Made by a program: the position numbers and the translations under genes. Shown here piece by piece: positions 8,244 to 17,787 of a DNA stretch of 64,000 bases. This stretch comes from Oscillospiraceae bacterium. Lineage in GTDB: Bacteria > Bacillota > Clostridia > Saccharofermentanales > Saccharofermentanaceae. Location: NCBI GenBank assembly GCA_902788505.1, contig CADAKH010000004.1, positions 1 to 64,000 of the forward strand, given 5' to 3'. The notes beneath the pieces are model-generated. The model was not told the origin of the DNA and ran no database searches. It worked only from the letters and a program-made list of their open reading frames with translations. How positions within the stretch are numbered: the stretch's first letter is position 1; every line of letters begins with the position of its first letter.

Positions 8244-11200
8244 GCTTTTCAATGTAGATTCAGATAAATACAGTGACCTTAATGATCTTTATGTCGTTAA
8301 GGTGGATATTTATAAAGCCAAAGCATCTATTAACATGATATTGGAAGGTGTTGATTCTCTTAAAGGGAACAACTCCCTTGTTGTTCTTGTAAAAGAACTA
8401 GAGCGAGATTTCGGCACTAAGGTCAATTTCACGTTCAGAGGATTGGATTATACTAATTTCCCTGATGCTTACGATAAGTTTGTAAGTCTTATCAGATACT
8501 ATATTGCGCGTGACGGCGAAGGTACAGTTAAGAATCTTTCTGATTTTATAAATCTGCACTCGGATATTGATTACGACCGGGGAAATATCCTTGCATATAT
8601 CACTCATATCCGTGTTTCATCCGGCTGGTCACAGATGCTTGTTTCTTCTGACAGGGAAGAGTTGATCAGTGCTGTGCGCAATGCAAGCAGTATCTGTATC
8701 GGTAATGATATTCCGGGTTCTTTCGAGATACTTTGTGATGCTCCTGATATTGCCGGAAGCGATGTTGCTGGCGGCGATGATATTATCCGTGCGATAGAAG
8801 AGGGAAAGATGGTATTCCCGGATATTGAATATGTAGAAGAAAAGCCGAATAAAAGTACAAAGAAAAAGAAAGATGAAAAAGCAGGTGATACAGAAGCAAA
8901 ACCTGCTGCAAAAGATTCCTGGGAAGCAAAAGCGCAACAGGCCAGAAAAGAAGCAAAACAGGAAGAAAAGAAGTTTGATTACAAGGCTCAGGCCAATGCT
9001 GATAATCAGTTATACGGACGTGTAAAGAAACAGGCTACTTTCATGAAAATAGCCAACCTTACAATCGGCTGTTTTGACGTTAATATCGCAGGCAACATGA
9101 TATTTAACGAGGATTCTTTTAAGCTTGCCAAAACCGGCAGAAGCGTAATCGTTAAATTTATGTGCCTTGATGATACGGACGGTATCTCATGTATAGCATT
9201 TTTAAAGCCTGAAGAAGCAGACGGGTTCCAGAAAGAATTCGGTAAGGGCGGATATGTCGGCATTCAGGGTAATGTAGAGAATGACTCATATACAGGTGAT
9301 AAATGTCTTAAGGTATCAGGATTCTTCAGTGCTGAGAAACCGCCGAAGAGAAAAGATACCGCAGAACGTAAGAGGGTAGAACTTCATGTGCATACCAAGA
9401 TGAGCGAGAGCGATGCTACGACAGAACCTGCTGATCTGATCAAGCTTGCGGCTCAATTCGGTCATTCGGCTTGCGCAGTTACCGACCACGGTGTTGTTCA
9501 GGCTTTTCCTCATGTGTTTGAAGCAGCAAAAGGCATAAATAAGAAGCGTAAGGATACAGGTGAAGCTCCAATCAAGTGTATCCTCGGCTGCGAAGGATAT
9601 CTTGTAGATGACGGGCCTACGGTTTTCTATAACCTTCCTTATGACGTCAAGAACGACAAGATCAAACCTTCTGACGTTGATGATGATGCATCATTAAATT
9701 TCATATTCAAACCTAAGGCTGTAGGTTCATTCGTTTCCATCGTTATAAAGCGTAAAGGTGATGATGCTCTGCGAGATACATTTACATCCGTATGTGCATC
9801 CAAATACAGACTTAAGGGGTATAAGGCTGTTAAGCCAGAAGAAGAAGGTGAATCAGATCAGGATGCTATGGAATTCGCATCCCATGATATTGATAAGTCT
9901 CTTTGGGATCCTGATGAGATCCCGGAAGAACTCAGAGATGAGAATATTAATGCTAAACCTTTGGAGCCGCATGCTCTTTTAGGTACTGCATGTAATGTTG
10001 ATCTTGATATTAACGGCGAATATGCTGATGGCAGTGATGAAGTTATTCCTTCAGACCTGGTGTTCGAGCATGTGGCAGATTTCCATGCGGAGTTTGAAGA
10101 TATTATCTATCCTGGTAAAGGTGAGCCTTGCGATTCTTATTTTGCGATGGGTGAGCTTTTGGAATTTATCGGTGATTCTTATGTTACAGGACCTGATATT
10201 TTCACCGCTCTTGCTTTCCTGCGCCGCGCGGGTTACGGAATAAATATTGAAGATCACGTTTATTACAGACATAAGTTCCTTATGCCTGCTACTTCTGATG
10301 AAGATATTCTCGAGACATTCTATAAGGGTGAATTCAAGACAGTAGACGAAGCATTAAGTGCCAAGGGCACGATGTTCAATTACACTGCAGTAGGCAGTGA
10401 ATTTGATGAGATGTTTACTGTATGCTATAAGTCAGCATCTTTGCTCGCTTCATGTCTTAAGGATGCAGGTACTGTTGATGCCATGTCCATCAACTATTCA
10501 TGTGGTCACTATACACCTGAGAAGATCAAATCCACAAAGAGGATCGCACCGTCTAGTCCTATAAGAGAAGCGCCTACTTATCATATTATTTATCTTGTGC
10601 GTTCCAATATGGGACTTTACAACCTGTACCGTATCGTATCTGAATCCCAGATACACTATTTCGCATTAAGGCCCAGAACCCCCAAGAGTCTGCTCAAGTA
10701 TTTCAAGTCCGGCATTATTGTCGGCGGTGCCTGCGAGCGTGGTGAGATCTACCGTTATGTAATCACGAAATACAGAGAACTCAATAAGGACAGACAGGCA
10801 ACAAGAGATTTCCTGAAAGATTCAAAAGAGTTCACAAAGATATTAAGTCTCTACGACTATGTTGAGATCCAGCCTCTTTGCAACAACATGTTCATTACAA
10901 GACAGGATCCTTCAAAATCCGATACGGGAACTACTCCGATGAATGAGGATGACATCCGTATTATTAATGAACTGCTCGTAGAGACGGCGGACGATCACGA
11001 CATGCCTGTATGTGCTACGACCGACTCTCATTTCCTTAATAAGGAAGACGGACGTTACAGAAAGTACATGCTTATGAGCATGGGCTTTGATGATGCTGAG
11101 ATGCAGAGTGATCTGTATTTCAGAACCACTGATGAAATGCTTGAAGAATTCAAGTATCTCGGTGAAGAAAAGGCGATGGAAGTTGTTGTGGATAACACTA

Positions 11201-13170
11201 ACATGATTGCTGACATGATCGACTTCGGAATCAAACCGTTCCCTGACGGATCTTATCCGCCGCAGATCGCCAGAGCTGCAGCAGATGTAAGAGATATCGC
11301 TTATACAAAAGCTAACCGTATGTACCGTCACAAAGGTGTTCTTAATCCTGTCGTAAAGGAAAGACTTGACAGAGAGCTTAAGTCAATTATCGGTAACGGT
11401 TATGCGATCATGTACTACATCGCATACAGACTCGTTAAGAAGTCAAACAATGACGGATACGTAGTAGGTTCAAGAGGATCAGTAGGCTCTTCTTTTGCAG
11501 CTACCATGAGCGGTATTTCCGAAGTTAATCCGCTTCCGCCTCATTACAGATGTAAGAAGTGTAACTATGCTGAATTCGATAACAGCGGTAAGTACGGCTC
11601 AGGATATGACCTTCCGCCGAAGAATTGTCCGGAATGTGGTGAACCGCTTACACCGGACGGTCAGGATATTCCGTTTGAGACATTCCTTGGATTCCATGGT
11701 GATAAGCAGCCTGATATCGACCTTAACTTCTCAGGCGAATACCAGCCGAGAGCACATGCTTATGTTGGTGTGCTTTTTGGCGGTACGCATACATTCAAAG
11801 CCGGAACGATCGGTGCTTACCAGGATAAGAACGCTTATGGTTTATGCCGCAAGATCTGTGAAGAGAAGGGTGAACCTTTTACACAGGCACATCTTGCATT
11901 CATGGCAAGAGACATCATCGGTGTTAAGAGAACTACCTCACAGCATCCCGGTGGAATCGTTGTTATTGCAAAGGAAATGGATATCTATGAATTTACGCCG
12001 ATCCAGTTCCCCGCAAATAAAACTGACTGCGGAATCATAACTACGCACTTCGACTTCCGTGCGATGCACGATACTATCCTTAAACTTGATATTCTCGGAC
12101 ATGCTGATCCTACTGTATTGAGAATGTTAAGTGATATTACGGGAGTTAATATTACTGATATTCCTATTCCTGATGAGAAGGTAATGAGCCTTCTGGTCAG
12201 TACGGATGCTTTGGGCTTCCCGATTGATGCCACTGATGCAGGTTCAGCGACATTGGGCCTTTCAGAGCTTGGTACCAACATGGCCCGTGGAATGATCAAA
12301 GAGACAAAGCCTACAAGGTTCTACGATCTCGTACAGCTCATGGGTCTTTCTCATGGTACGGACGTATGGACAGGAAATGCCCAGGATCTTATCAGAGCCG
12401 GAACATGTGACCTTAATTCCGTTATCGGATGCCGTGACTCCATTATGACAAGCCTTATTTACTGGGGACTTCCCAATAAGGATGCGTTTGACATCATGGA
12501 AGGTGTACGTAAAGGTAAGGTTGCTGCAGGCAAAGTTGAGAAATGGCCTGAGTATGTTGAAGAGATGAAAAAATGTGGTGTTCCTGACTGGTATATTGAG
12601 TCATGTCAGAAGATCAAGTACATGTTCCCTAAGGCCCATGCTGCTGCATATTCAATTTCTACTCTTCGTGTAGCCTGGTTTAAGGTCTACTATCCGGAAG
12701 AATACTACTGTTCATTCTTTACTCACAGAGGTGAAGGTCTGTTTAACGCTGAAGATATGTGCAACGGTCCGGAAAAAGTAAAGAAGAGAAGAATAGAATT
12801 GGCTGACGAGATGCACGCAAAAGGCGATCCGAATACAAAACTCAAGTATTACTTCTATGAACTTGTTGAAGAAATGTATGCAAGAGGAATATCTTTTGCG
12901 CCAATAACACTTAATGATTCACTCGGTAAGAAGTTCGCAAAAGCAGGACCCAAACTCATAAGACCGCCATTCTGTGCTATTCCAGCTGTTTCTCCCGCAA
13001 ATGGTGAAGCTATCGAAAAAGCAAGGGCTGAAGCACCTTTTAAGAACCGTGATGATTTTATGAAGCGAACCGGTGTCGGTCAGTCCGTTACCCAGAAACT
13101 TCTTGATTATGGCGGCATCCTTGATGATCTTCCCGAGAGTGCCCAGATCAACCTGTTTGATCTTATGTGA
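8215..13170 (+). CDS. polC: DNA polymerase III alpha subunit, PolC type, with a degenerate proofreading domain
   Basis: Gram-positive replicative polymerase. Order of parts: N-terminal domain (1-200), a Lys/Glu/Ala-rich linker (about 207-255), OB fold (about 270-378), first PHP half (H391, H393, D424, H425, E460), exonuclease-like insert (about 503-760), second PHP half (with D937 and H939), polymerase with VGSRGSVGSS, zinc cysteines 1113/1116/1138/1141, catalytic D1167 and D1169 (PDIDLNFS) and D1292 (KLDILG), and the C-terminal clamp-binding QINLF. Normal PolC is about 1440 residues; this one has 1651. The insert keeps fold-like sequence, but the family FDxETTG motif reads IVIKRKG (V510 and K512 for Asp and Glu), the Exo II region reads GPDIFTALAF without the usual Asp, and no Exo III His-Asp pair is seen. 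The start is TTG inside ispG. It overlaps priA by 4 bases. Confidence 0.96.
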   Translation: MEKKNVRLLELFNVDSDKYSDLNDLYVVKVDIYKAKASINMILEGVDSLKGNNSLVVLVKELERDFGTKVNFTFRGLDYTNFPDAYDKFVSLIRYYIARDGEGTVKNLSDFINLHSDIDYDRGNILAYITHIRVSSGWSQMLVSSDREELISAVRNASSICIGNDIPGSFEILCDAPDIAGSDVAGGDDIIRAIEEGKMVFPDIEYVEEKPNKSTKKKKDEKAGDTEAKPAAKDSWEAKAQQARKEAKQEEKKFDYKAQANADNQLYGRVKKQATFMKIANLTIGCFDVNIAGNMIFNEDSFKLAKTGRSVIVKFMCLDDTDGISCIAFLKPEEADGFQKEFGKGGYVGIQGNVENDSYTGDKCLKVSGFFSAEKPPKRKDTAERKRVELHVHTKMSESDATTEPADLIKLAAQFGHSACAVTDHGVVQAFPHVFEAAKGINKKRKDTGEAPIKCILGCEGYLVDDGPTVFYNLPYDVKNDKIKPSDVDDDASLNFIFKPKAVGSFVSIVIKRKGDDALRDTFTSVCASKYRLKGYKAVKPEEEGESDQDAMEFASHDIDKSLWDPDEIPEELRDENINAKPLEPHALLGTACNVDLDINGEYADGSDEVIPSDLVFEHVADFHAEFEDIIYPGKGEPCDSYFAMGELLEFIGDSYVTGPDIFTALAFLRRAGYGINIEDHVYYRHKFLMPATSDEDILETFYKGEFKTVDEALSAKGTMFNYTAVGSEFDEMFTVCYKSASLLASCLKDAGTVDAMSINYSCGHYTPEKIKSTKRIAPSSPIREAPTYHIIYLVRSNMGLYNLYRIVSESQIHYFALRPRTPKSLLKYFKSGIIVGGACERGEIYRYVITKYRELNKDRQATRDFLKDSKEFTKILSLYDYVEIQPLCNNMFITRQDPSKSDTGTTPMNEDDIRIINELLVETADDHDMPVCATTDSHFLNKEDGRYRKYMLMSMGFDDAEMQSDLYFRTTDEMLEEFKYLGEEKAMEVVVDNTNMIADMIDFGIKPFPDGSYPPQIARAAADVRDIAYTKANRMYRHKGVLNPVVKERLDRELKSIIGNGYAIMYYIAYRLVKKSNNDGYVVGSRGSVGSSFAATMSGISEVNPLPPHYRCKKCNYAEFDNSGKYGSGYDLPPKNCPECGEPLTPDGQDIPFETFLGFHGDKQPDIDLNFSGEYQPRAHAYVGVLFGGTHTFKAGTIGAYQDKNAYGLCRKICEEKGEPFTQAHLAFMARDIIGVKRTTSQHPGGIVVIAKEMDIYEFTPIQFPANKTDCGIITTHFDFRAMHDTILKLDILGHADPTVLRMLSDITGVNITDIPIPDEKVMSLLVSTDALGFPIDATDAGSATLGLSELGTNMARGMIKETKPTRFYDLVQLMGLSHGTDVWTGNAQDLIRAGTCDLNSVIGCRDSIMTSLIYWGLPNKDAFDIMEGVRKGKVAAGKVEKWPEYVEEMKKCGVPDWYIESCQKIKYMFPKAHAAAYSISTLRVAWFKVYYPEEYYCSFFTHRGEGLFNAEDMCNGPEKVKKRRIELADEMHAKGDPNTKLKYYFYELVEEMYARGISFAPITLNDSLGKKFAKAGPKLIRPPFCAIPAVSPANGEAIEKARAEAPFKNRDDFMKRTGVGQSVTQKLLDYGGILDDLPESAQINLFDLM

Positions 13171-15446
13171 GGTTAGACTTAGTGTATTGCAGCGTAATCT
13201 TAAGAGGAGCGGTAAGACAGACAGATAAACTGTTTACGTATCGTGTTCCTGACAATCTGTCAGGCACCGTCGTAGCAGGTTCTCTTGTAAATGTACCGTT
13301 TGGAAAGGGCGACTCCCAAAGATGCGCTGTTGTGATTGAACTTAAGGATTCTTTTGAAGGCGATGAGAGCTTGATAAAAGATATAGGTTCTGTCATTTCA
13401 GGCAGACCTGTTTTAAATAGCGACCAGATTGAACTTATCGATAAGATCAGCGACAGGTTTAACTGCACCAAAGGTGATGTAGTTGAACTCATGGTGCCTT
13501 CGTGTGTTGTTAATCATAAGAATCCGGTTGAAGTTTTTGTTGAACTTGTATCTGAGCAGACAGCTGTTGGCGTTCTTGAAAGTGAGACGTTAAGATCTGT
13601 TGCCCATATCAATATCCTTGAGTATCTGCTTGCGCAGGGTAAAGTTCCGCGCAAGGAATTAATGGCATCTGTCAATTGTTCAACGGCTCAGGTTAAAGCA
13701 CTTGAAGATAAGGGGCTTGTAAGACTCGTAAAGGAATCTTCAGACTATGTCAGTCCCGCTTTAACCACGGGAGATACGCCGGGGGGAAAGTTTACTGAAG
13801 AATACGACCTCAGTGATGAGCAGAATAGTGCCATTAGCCAGATATTAAGCGGCATAGAAGAAAGAAAAGAGAATACATATCTTTTATTCGGAATCACCGG
13901 AAGCGGTAAGACGGAAGTCTATTTGAATATAGCCAAGAAAGTTATATCTGAAGGCGGAAGCGTTATCTATATGGTCCCCGAGATATCCCTTACTCCACAG
14001 ACTATCAATTGGATCAAGGGAAGACTTGGTGACAGCGTTGCCGTGCTTCACAGCAGACTTACTGATAAACAGCGCTATGAACAATGGGATAATATCAGGA
14101 CCGGAAAAGCTAAAGTTATTGTAGGTCCGAGAAGCGGTGTGTTCGCTCCTGCCAGGGATTTAAGGCTGATAATCCTTGATGAGGAACATGATGGTTCATA
14201 TAAAGCAGAATCCCATCCGAGATATTCTGCAAGGGATATCGCCAGAATGAGATCCAAGATCACGGGATGCAGTGTTGTATTAGGTTCTGCTACACCTTCG
14301 GTTGAGAGCTTTTATGCTGCTCAAATGGGCGCTTTCAAGCTGCTTGAACTTAAGCAGAGAGCGAGGCAGGAAGCCAAACTTCCGGAGATAATTCCCGTTG
14401 ATATGAAAGAGCAGATCAAGCTCGGAAGCGGCGATATGCTATCTCTGCCGTTAAGACAGGCCATGTCCGTTGCATTCTCTGAAAATAAGCAGGTTATTCT
14501 TCTTTTGAACAGAAGAGGTTTTTCGAGGACTCTTATATGTGAAGACTGCGGTGAACCGGTTACGTGTAAGAACTGTTCAGTTGCCATGACGCTTCACAAT
14601 AACAGGAGAAGCGGAACACAGAGTCTTATCTGTCATTACTGCGGTTATACTATTCCTTCATATGAAGCCAGATGTTCTGTCTGTAACGGCAATCACTTTA
14701 CCAAAGCAGGATTCGGAACACAGCAGCTTGAAGAGTTCCTTCATACGGTGTTCCCGCATGAGAAGGTATTGAGAATGGACCAGGATTCAACCATGACTCC
14801 CGGTGCTCATAAAGAGATAATCGAGAAGTTCGCAAACAAAGAAGCTTCAATACTCATAGGCACACAGATGATCGCAAAAGGTCTGGATTTCCCTGATGTA
14901 ACGGTCGTAGGCGTTCTTGGTGCCGACCTCATGCTTGCTTCTTCGTCGTTCAAAGCGTCAGAGAGGGCATTCCAGCTTATTACCCAGGCTGCAGGAAGAG
15001 CCGGAAGGGGAGATGCGCCGGGGCAGGTATTCATCCAGAGTTATAACCCTGACCAGCCATTGTTTAAGTTTGCATGTACCCAAAATTACAGGGCTTTCTA
15101 TGAACAGGAGATAGAATACAGAAATAAGCTAAGACTCCCGCCTTATAAGGCAATAGGTGAGATAGTCCTGTCTTTGGAGGATGAGGAGCTGCTTGTAAGA
15201 AGGGCTAATGAGCTTGCGAAGTATCTTAGGGATTTCACCGGATACCAGGATCCCAGATATAAATTTGAGGTTTTTGGTCCCGTTCCTTGCGTCATATATG
15301 AGCTCAGGGGAAGATACAGAATGTCCTTTGTCATTAAGGCAGTTAATAAGTCTGCCATTAACGGAGTGTTCAAAAGACTCATTGAGGACTTCGATCATAC
15401 GAAATATCCGATGTCGTTCGACAACGACCCTCAGGACGGCTGTTAA
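13167..15446 (+). CDS. priA: Primosomal protein N' (replication restart helicase PriA)
   Basis: 3'-5' superfamily 2 helicase that reloads the replisome at stalled forks. The Walker A motif is GITGSGKTE (residues about 243-251) and the DEEH box is in LDEEHDGSYK. A cysteine-rich zinc region (CEDCGEPVTCKNC, CHYCG, CSVC) is inserted between the helicase lobes, then the GTQMIAKGLDFPDV and QAAGRAGRG motifs follow. At 759 residues it is full length. The GTG start overlaps the polC stop by 4 bases, so translation is probably coupled. def and fmt, which often follow priA in Firmicutes, are not present. Confidence 0.95.
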   Translation: MRLDLVYCSVILRGAVRQTDKLFTYRVPDNLSGTVVAGSLVNVPFGKGDSQRCAVVIELKDSFEGDESLIKDIGSVISGRPVLNSDQIELIDKISDRFNCTKGDVVELMVPSCVVNHKNPVEVFVELVSEQTAVGVLESETLRSVAHINILEYLLAQGKVPRKELMASVNCSTAQVKALEDKGLVRLVKESSDYVSPALTTGDTPGGKFTEEYDLSDEQNSAISQILSGIEERKENTYLLFGITGSGKTEVYLNIAKKVISEGGSVIYMVPEISLTPQTINWIKGRLGDSVAVLHSRLTDKQRYEQWDNIRTGKAKVIVGPRSGVFAPARDLRLIILDEEHDGSYKAESHPRYSARDIARMRSKITGCSVVLGSATPSVESFYAAQMGAFKLLELKQRARQEAKLPEIIPVDMKEQIKLGSGDMLSLPLRQAMSVAFSENKQVILLLNRRGFSRTLICEDCGEPVTCKNCSVAMTLHNNRRSGTQSLICHYCGYTIPSYEARCSVCNGNHFTKAGFGTQQLEEFLHTVFPHEKVLRMDQDSTMTPGAHKEIIEKFANKEASILIGTQMIAKGLDFPDVTVVGVLGADLMLASSSFKASERAFQLITQAAGRAGRGDAPGQVFIQSYNPDQPLFKFACTQNYRAFYEQEIEYRNKLRLPPYKAIGEIVLSLEDEELLVRRANELAKYLRDFTGYQDPRYKFEVFGPVPCVIYELRGRYRMSFVIKAVNKSAINGVFKRLIEDFDHTKYPMSFDNDPQDGC

Positions 15447-15497
15447 CCCTCGAATTGTACGCTGTGGAAGTACATATGTGCACCCCAGAAGTATAAA

Positions 15498-15527
15498 TTG
15501 ACTAATTATAATATAAGGTGTTAGAAT
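15498..15527 (+). promoter_or_regulatory. Candidate sigma-A promoter for dapA-dapB
   Basis: TTGACT (15498-15503) and TAGAAT (15522-15527) are separated by 18 bases, a good match to a housekeeping promoter, about 70 bases before the dapA start. A TATAAT at 15507-15512 lies inside the spacer and has no -35 element at a suitable distance. Confidence 0.45.
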
Positions 15528-15595
15528 TCAACAGTCAGAATGCGCTTTCAGGCATTTTAACCACTTTTTGTAAATATTTTTAGGGAGGCATTCAT

Positions 15596-16504
15596 ATGTC
15601 CAAGCCTGTATTTGTCGGTGCCGGTGTTGCTATCGTTACTCCGTTTTTTGAAGACGGCGGAATCAATTTCGAGGAGCTTAAGAAGCTTATCGAGTTCCAG
15701 ATAAAGCAGGGCATCGATTCTATCGTTATCTGCGGTTCTACCGGTGAAGCTGCTACTATGACTGAAGAAGAGCATATAGAAGCTATCAAGTGTGCTGTAG
15801 ATACTGTTGCAGGCCGTGTTCCCGTAATTGCCGGAACTGGTTCTAACGATACAGCTTTCGGTATAGAACTTACAAAGAAGGCTTATGAGCTCGGCGCAGA
15901 TGCTGCTTTGCTCGTAACTCCTTACTATAACAAGTGCACACAGGAAGGTCTTTTCCGTCATTACGCTAAGATCGCAGAAGCTGTACCTGAACTTCCGCTT
16001 ATTCTTTATAACGTTCCTTCAAGAACGAACGTTAACATCAGCCCTGAGCTTTTGAAGAGACTTTCCGTTTATGAGAACATCGTTGGCGTAAAGGAGTGCA
16101 ATTTCGGACAGGTTCCTGAGATCTACAGCCTTTGCGGTGACAGATATGCTTTGTATTCCGGTGAGGATGGACTTGCAGTTCCCATGATCTCACTCGGTGC
16201 AAAGGGCGTTATCTCTGTAATTGCCAACATCCTTCCTAAGGAAACATCAAAGATGATCCACGATTACATTGATGGCAACATCGAAGAAGCAAGGAATGCA
16301 CAGATCGGATTCATTCCTCTCGTTAAGGCTATGTTCTGTGAGGTAAATCCTATTCCTGTTAAGGAAGCAATGAACATTCTCGGATGGAATGTTGGTCCCT
16401 GCAGACTTCCTCTCTGCGAGATGAGCAAGGCTAACCACGATAAGGTTGTAGAAATTCTTTCACAGTATGATACTTCTGCAATGAACAGCTTTGTCGGCAA
16501 GTAA
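15596..16504 (+). CDS. dapA: 4-hydroxy-tetrahydrodipicolinate synthase
   Basis: Condenses pyruvate with aspartate semialdehyde at the entry to lysine and diaminopimelate synthesis. It is a TIM barrel with CGSTGEAATM (phosphate/substrate loop), YNVPSRTN containing the catalytic Tyr, and K166 in GVKEC as the Schiff-base lysine. At 302 residues it is full length. The start has AGGGAGG about 7 bases upstream. dapB follows after 19 bases. The leader of about 150 bases before dapA shows a candidate promoter; I did not recognise a lysine riboswitch or T-box in it. Confidence 0.96.
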   Translation: MSKPVFVGAGVAIVTPFFEDGGINFEELKKLIEFQIKQGIDSIVICGSTGEAATMTEEEHIEAIKCAVDTVAGRVPVIAGTGSNDTAFGIELTKKAYELGADAALLVTPYYNKCTQEGLFRHYAKIAEAVPELPLILYNVPSRTNVNISPELLKRLSVYENIVGVKECNFGQVPEIYSLCGDRYALYSGEDGLAVPMISLGAKGVISVIANILPKETSKMIHDYIDGNIEEARNAQIGFIPLVKAMFCEVNPIPVKEAMNILGWNVGPCRLPLCEMSKANHDKVVEILSQYDTSAMNSFVGK

Positions 16505-16523
16505 TATTTTTCAGGAGTTAAAA

Positions 16524-17291
16524 ATGGTCAATATTTTCTTAAACGGTTGCTGCGGAAGAATGGGTAAGGCTATAGCTGCCCTCTGCGAAAACAACCCTGA
16601 TTATAAGATCGTCGCCGGCGGAGACATTATCGAAAACACAAACTATGGTTTCCCGGTATATACAAGCCTTAATGAGTGCACAGAGGATTTCGATGTCATT
16701 ATCGATTTCTCTAATGCAAAGGCTGTTCCCGGTGTCCTTGAGTTTGCTCTTAACCGCAATAAGCCTTTCATCTGCTGCACGACAGCTCTTTCGGATGAGA
16801 CAGTTGCAAGCATTCTTGAAGCTTCCGAGAAGATCGCTGTTTTCAAGTCAGCTAATATGAGTCTTGGTATCAACATAATGGTAGAGCTTGCAAAGCAGGC
16901 TACAAGGATACTTTATCCTGAATTTGATATTGAGATCGTTGAAGCTCATCACAACAGAAAGCTTGATGCTCCTTCAGGAACAGCAATGATGATAGCTAAT
17001 GCTATTGATCAGGAGATTCCTGACAATATCGAATATGTATATGACAGACACAGCGTCAATAAGTCAAGAAGCAAGAACGAGATCGGTATATCTTCAATCA
17101 GAGGCGGTAATATCGTAGGTGAGCATTCCGCTATGTTTATCAGTGATGAAGAGATCCTTACGATCAGTCACAGTGCTCAGACAAGAGATGTCTTTGCAAA
17201 GGGCGCTCTTACAGCTGCTAAGTTTATGGCCGGTAAGGAAAAAGGCTATTTTACTATGTCTGATGTAATTGCTCAGTATATTGAGAAATAA
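16524..17291 (+). CDS. dapB: 4-hydroxy-tetrahydrodipicolinate reductase
   Basis: NAD(P)H-dependent second step after DapA in the diaminopimelate/lysine pathway. The protein begins with the Rossmann motif GCCGRMGKAI (residues about 7-16). The catalytic and substrate region EAHHNRKLDAPSGTA is at about residue 151-165. The start is placed at the ATG at 16524, with AGGAG 7 bases before it. An upstream in-frame start at 16491 lies inside dapA and lacks support. The protein is 255 residues, the normal size. Confidence 0.96.
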   Translation: MVNIFLNGCCGRMGKAIAALCENNPDYKIVAGGDIIENTNYGFPVYTSLNECTEDFDVIIDFSNAKAVPGVLEFALNRNKPFICCTTALSDETVASILEASEKIAVFKSANMSLGINIMVELAKQATRILYPEFDIEIVEAHHNRKLDAPSGTAMMIANAIDQEIPDNIEYVYDRHSVNKSRSKNEIGISSIRGGNIVGEHSAMFISDEEILTISHSAQTRDVFAKGALTAAKFMAGKEKGYFTMSDVIAQYIEK

Positions 17292-17312
17292 TTATTTGGA
17301 GGTTTATAAATT

Positions 17313-17705
17313 ATGTTTGGAATGGATCCGAATGCTGCCGGCGGAGAGATGATGGGATCATTTATGTCATTGGGACTTCTTGTCCTGATGTTTATTGTTT
17401 TCTACTTTATTCTTATCAGACCACAGCGTAAGAAGGATAAGGAACTCAAAGAACAGATGAGCAAGCTCCAGGTCGGAGACAGAGTAGTTACGATCGGCGG
17501 TCTTGTCGGTTTTGTGGCCAATATCAAGGATGATCAGGTTACAATCTCAACTTCTGCTGCAAATACGCTTGTTACATTCACTAAGAGTGCTATACAATCA
17601 GTTGTAAAGCGTGACCAGCTTAATCCTGACGGAACTGTTAAGAAGGTTGAAGAGCCTGAGAAGACAGGACTCTTCGGCAAGAAGAAGGAGAAGAAAGAAG
17701 ACTGA
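17313..17705 (+). CDS. yajC: Preprotein translocase subunit YajC
   Basis: Small accessory subunit of the SecDF-YajC complex. One N-terminal membrane segment (residues about 16-36) is followed directly by the family motif IRPQRKKDKE and the cytoplasmic core with VGDRVVTIGGLVG. The C-terminus is Lys/Glu-rich and probably disordered. At 130 residues it is slightly long for the family because of this tail. It is the last gene of the dapAB-yajC group and is followed by a strong terminator; secD and secF are not in the window. Confidence 0.93.
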   Translation: MFGMDPNAAGGEMMGSFMSLGLLVLMFIVFYFILIRPQRKKDKELKEQMSKLQVGDRVVTIGGLVGFVANIKDDQVTISTSAANTLVTFTKSAIQSVVKRDQLNPDGTVKKVEEPEKTGLFGKKKEKKED

Positions 17706-17731
17706 TCTCTTTTTCTGCTGCTGATTAATCA

Positions 17732-17764
17732 GGCCCGGACAGGATGCCGGGCCTTTTGTTTAAT
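17732..17764 (+). terminator. Rho-independent terminator after yajC
   Basis: GGCCCGG (17732-17738) pairs perfectly with CCGGGCC (17747-17753) across an 8-base loop, followed by TTTTGTTTA. It separates dapA-dapB-yajC from dnaG. Confidence 0.9.
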
Positions 17765-17787
17765 AATTTGATTTTTGGGGCTTATAT

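Noticed and set aside
9758..10243. A frameshift in polC hiding a normal exonuclease domain
   Set aside because: The other two frames were inspected; they contain no DxETTG-like or other exonuclease motif, and the main frame still aligns with flanking family positions.
15507..15512. TATAAT as the dapA -10 box
   Set aside because: No -35 element at 16-18 bases upstream; TTGACT-18-TAGAAT nearby is a better pair.
16491..16523. Upstream start for dapB inside dapA
   Set aside because: The 11 added residues do not fit the family N-terminus, and the ATG at 16524 has a proper AGGAG site.
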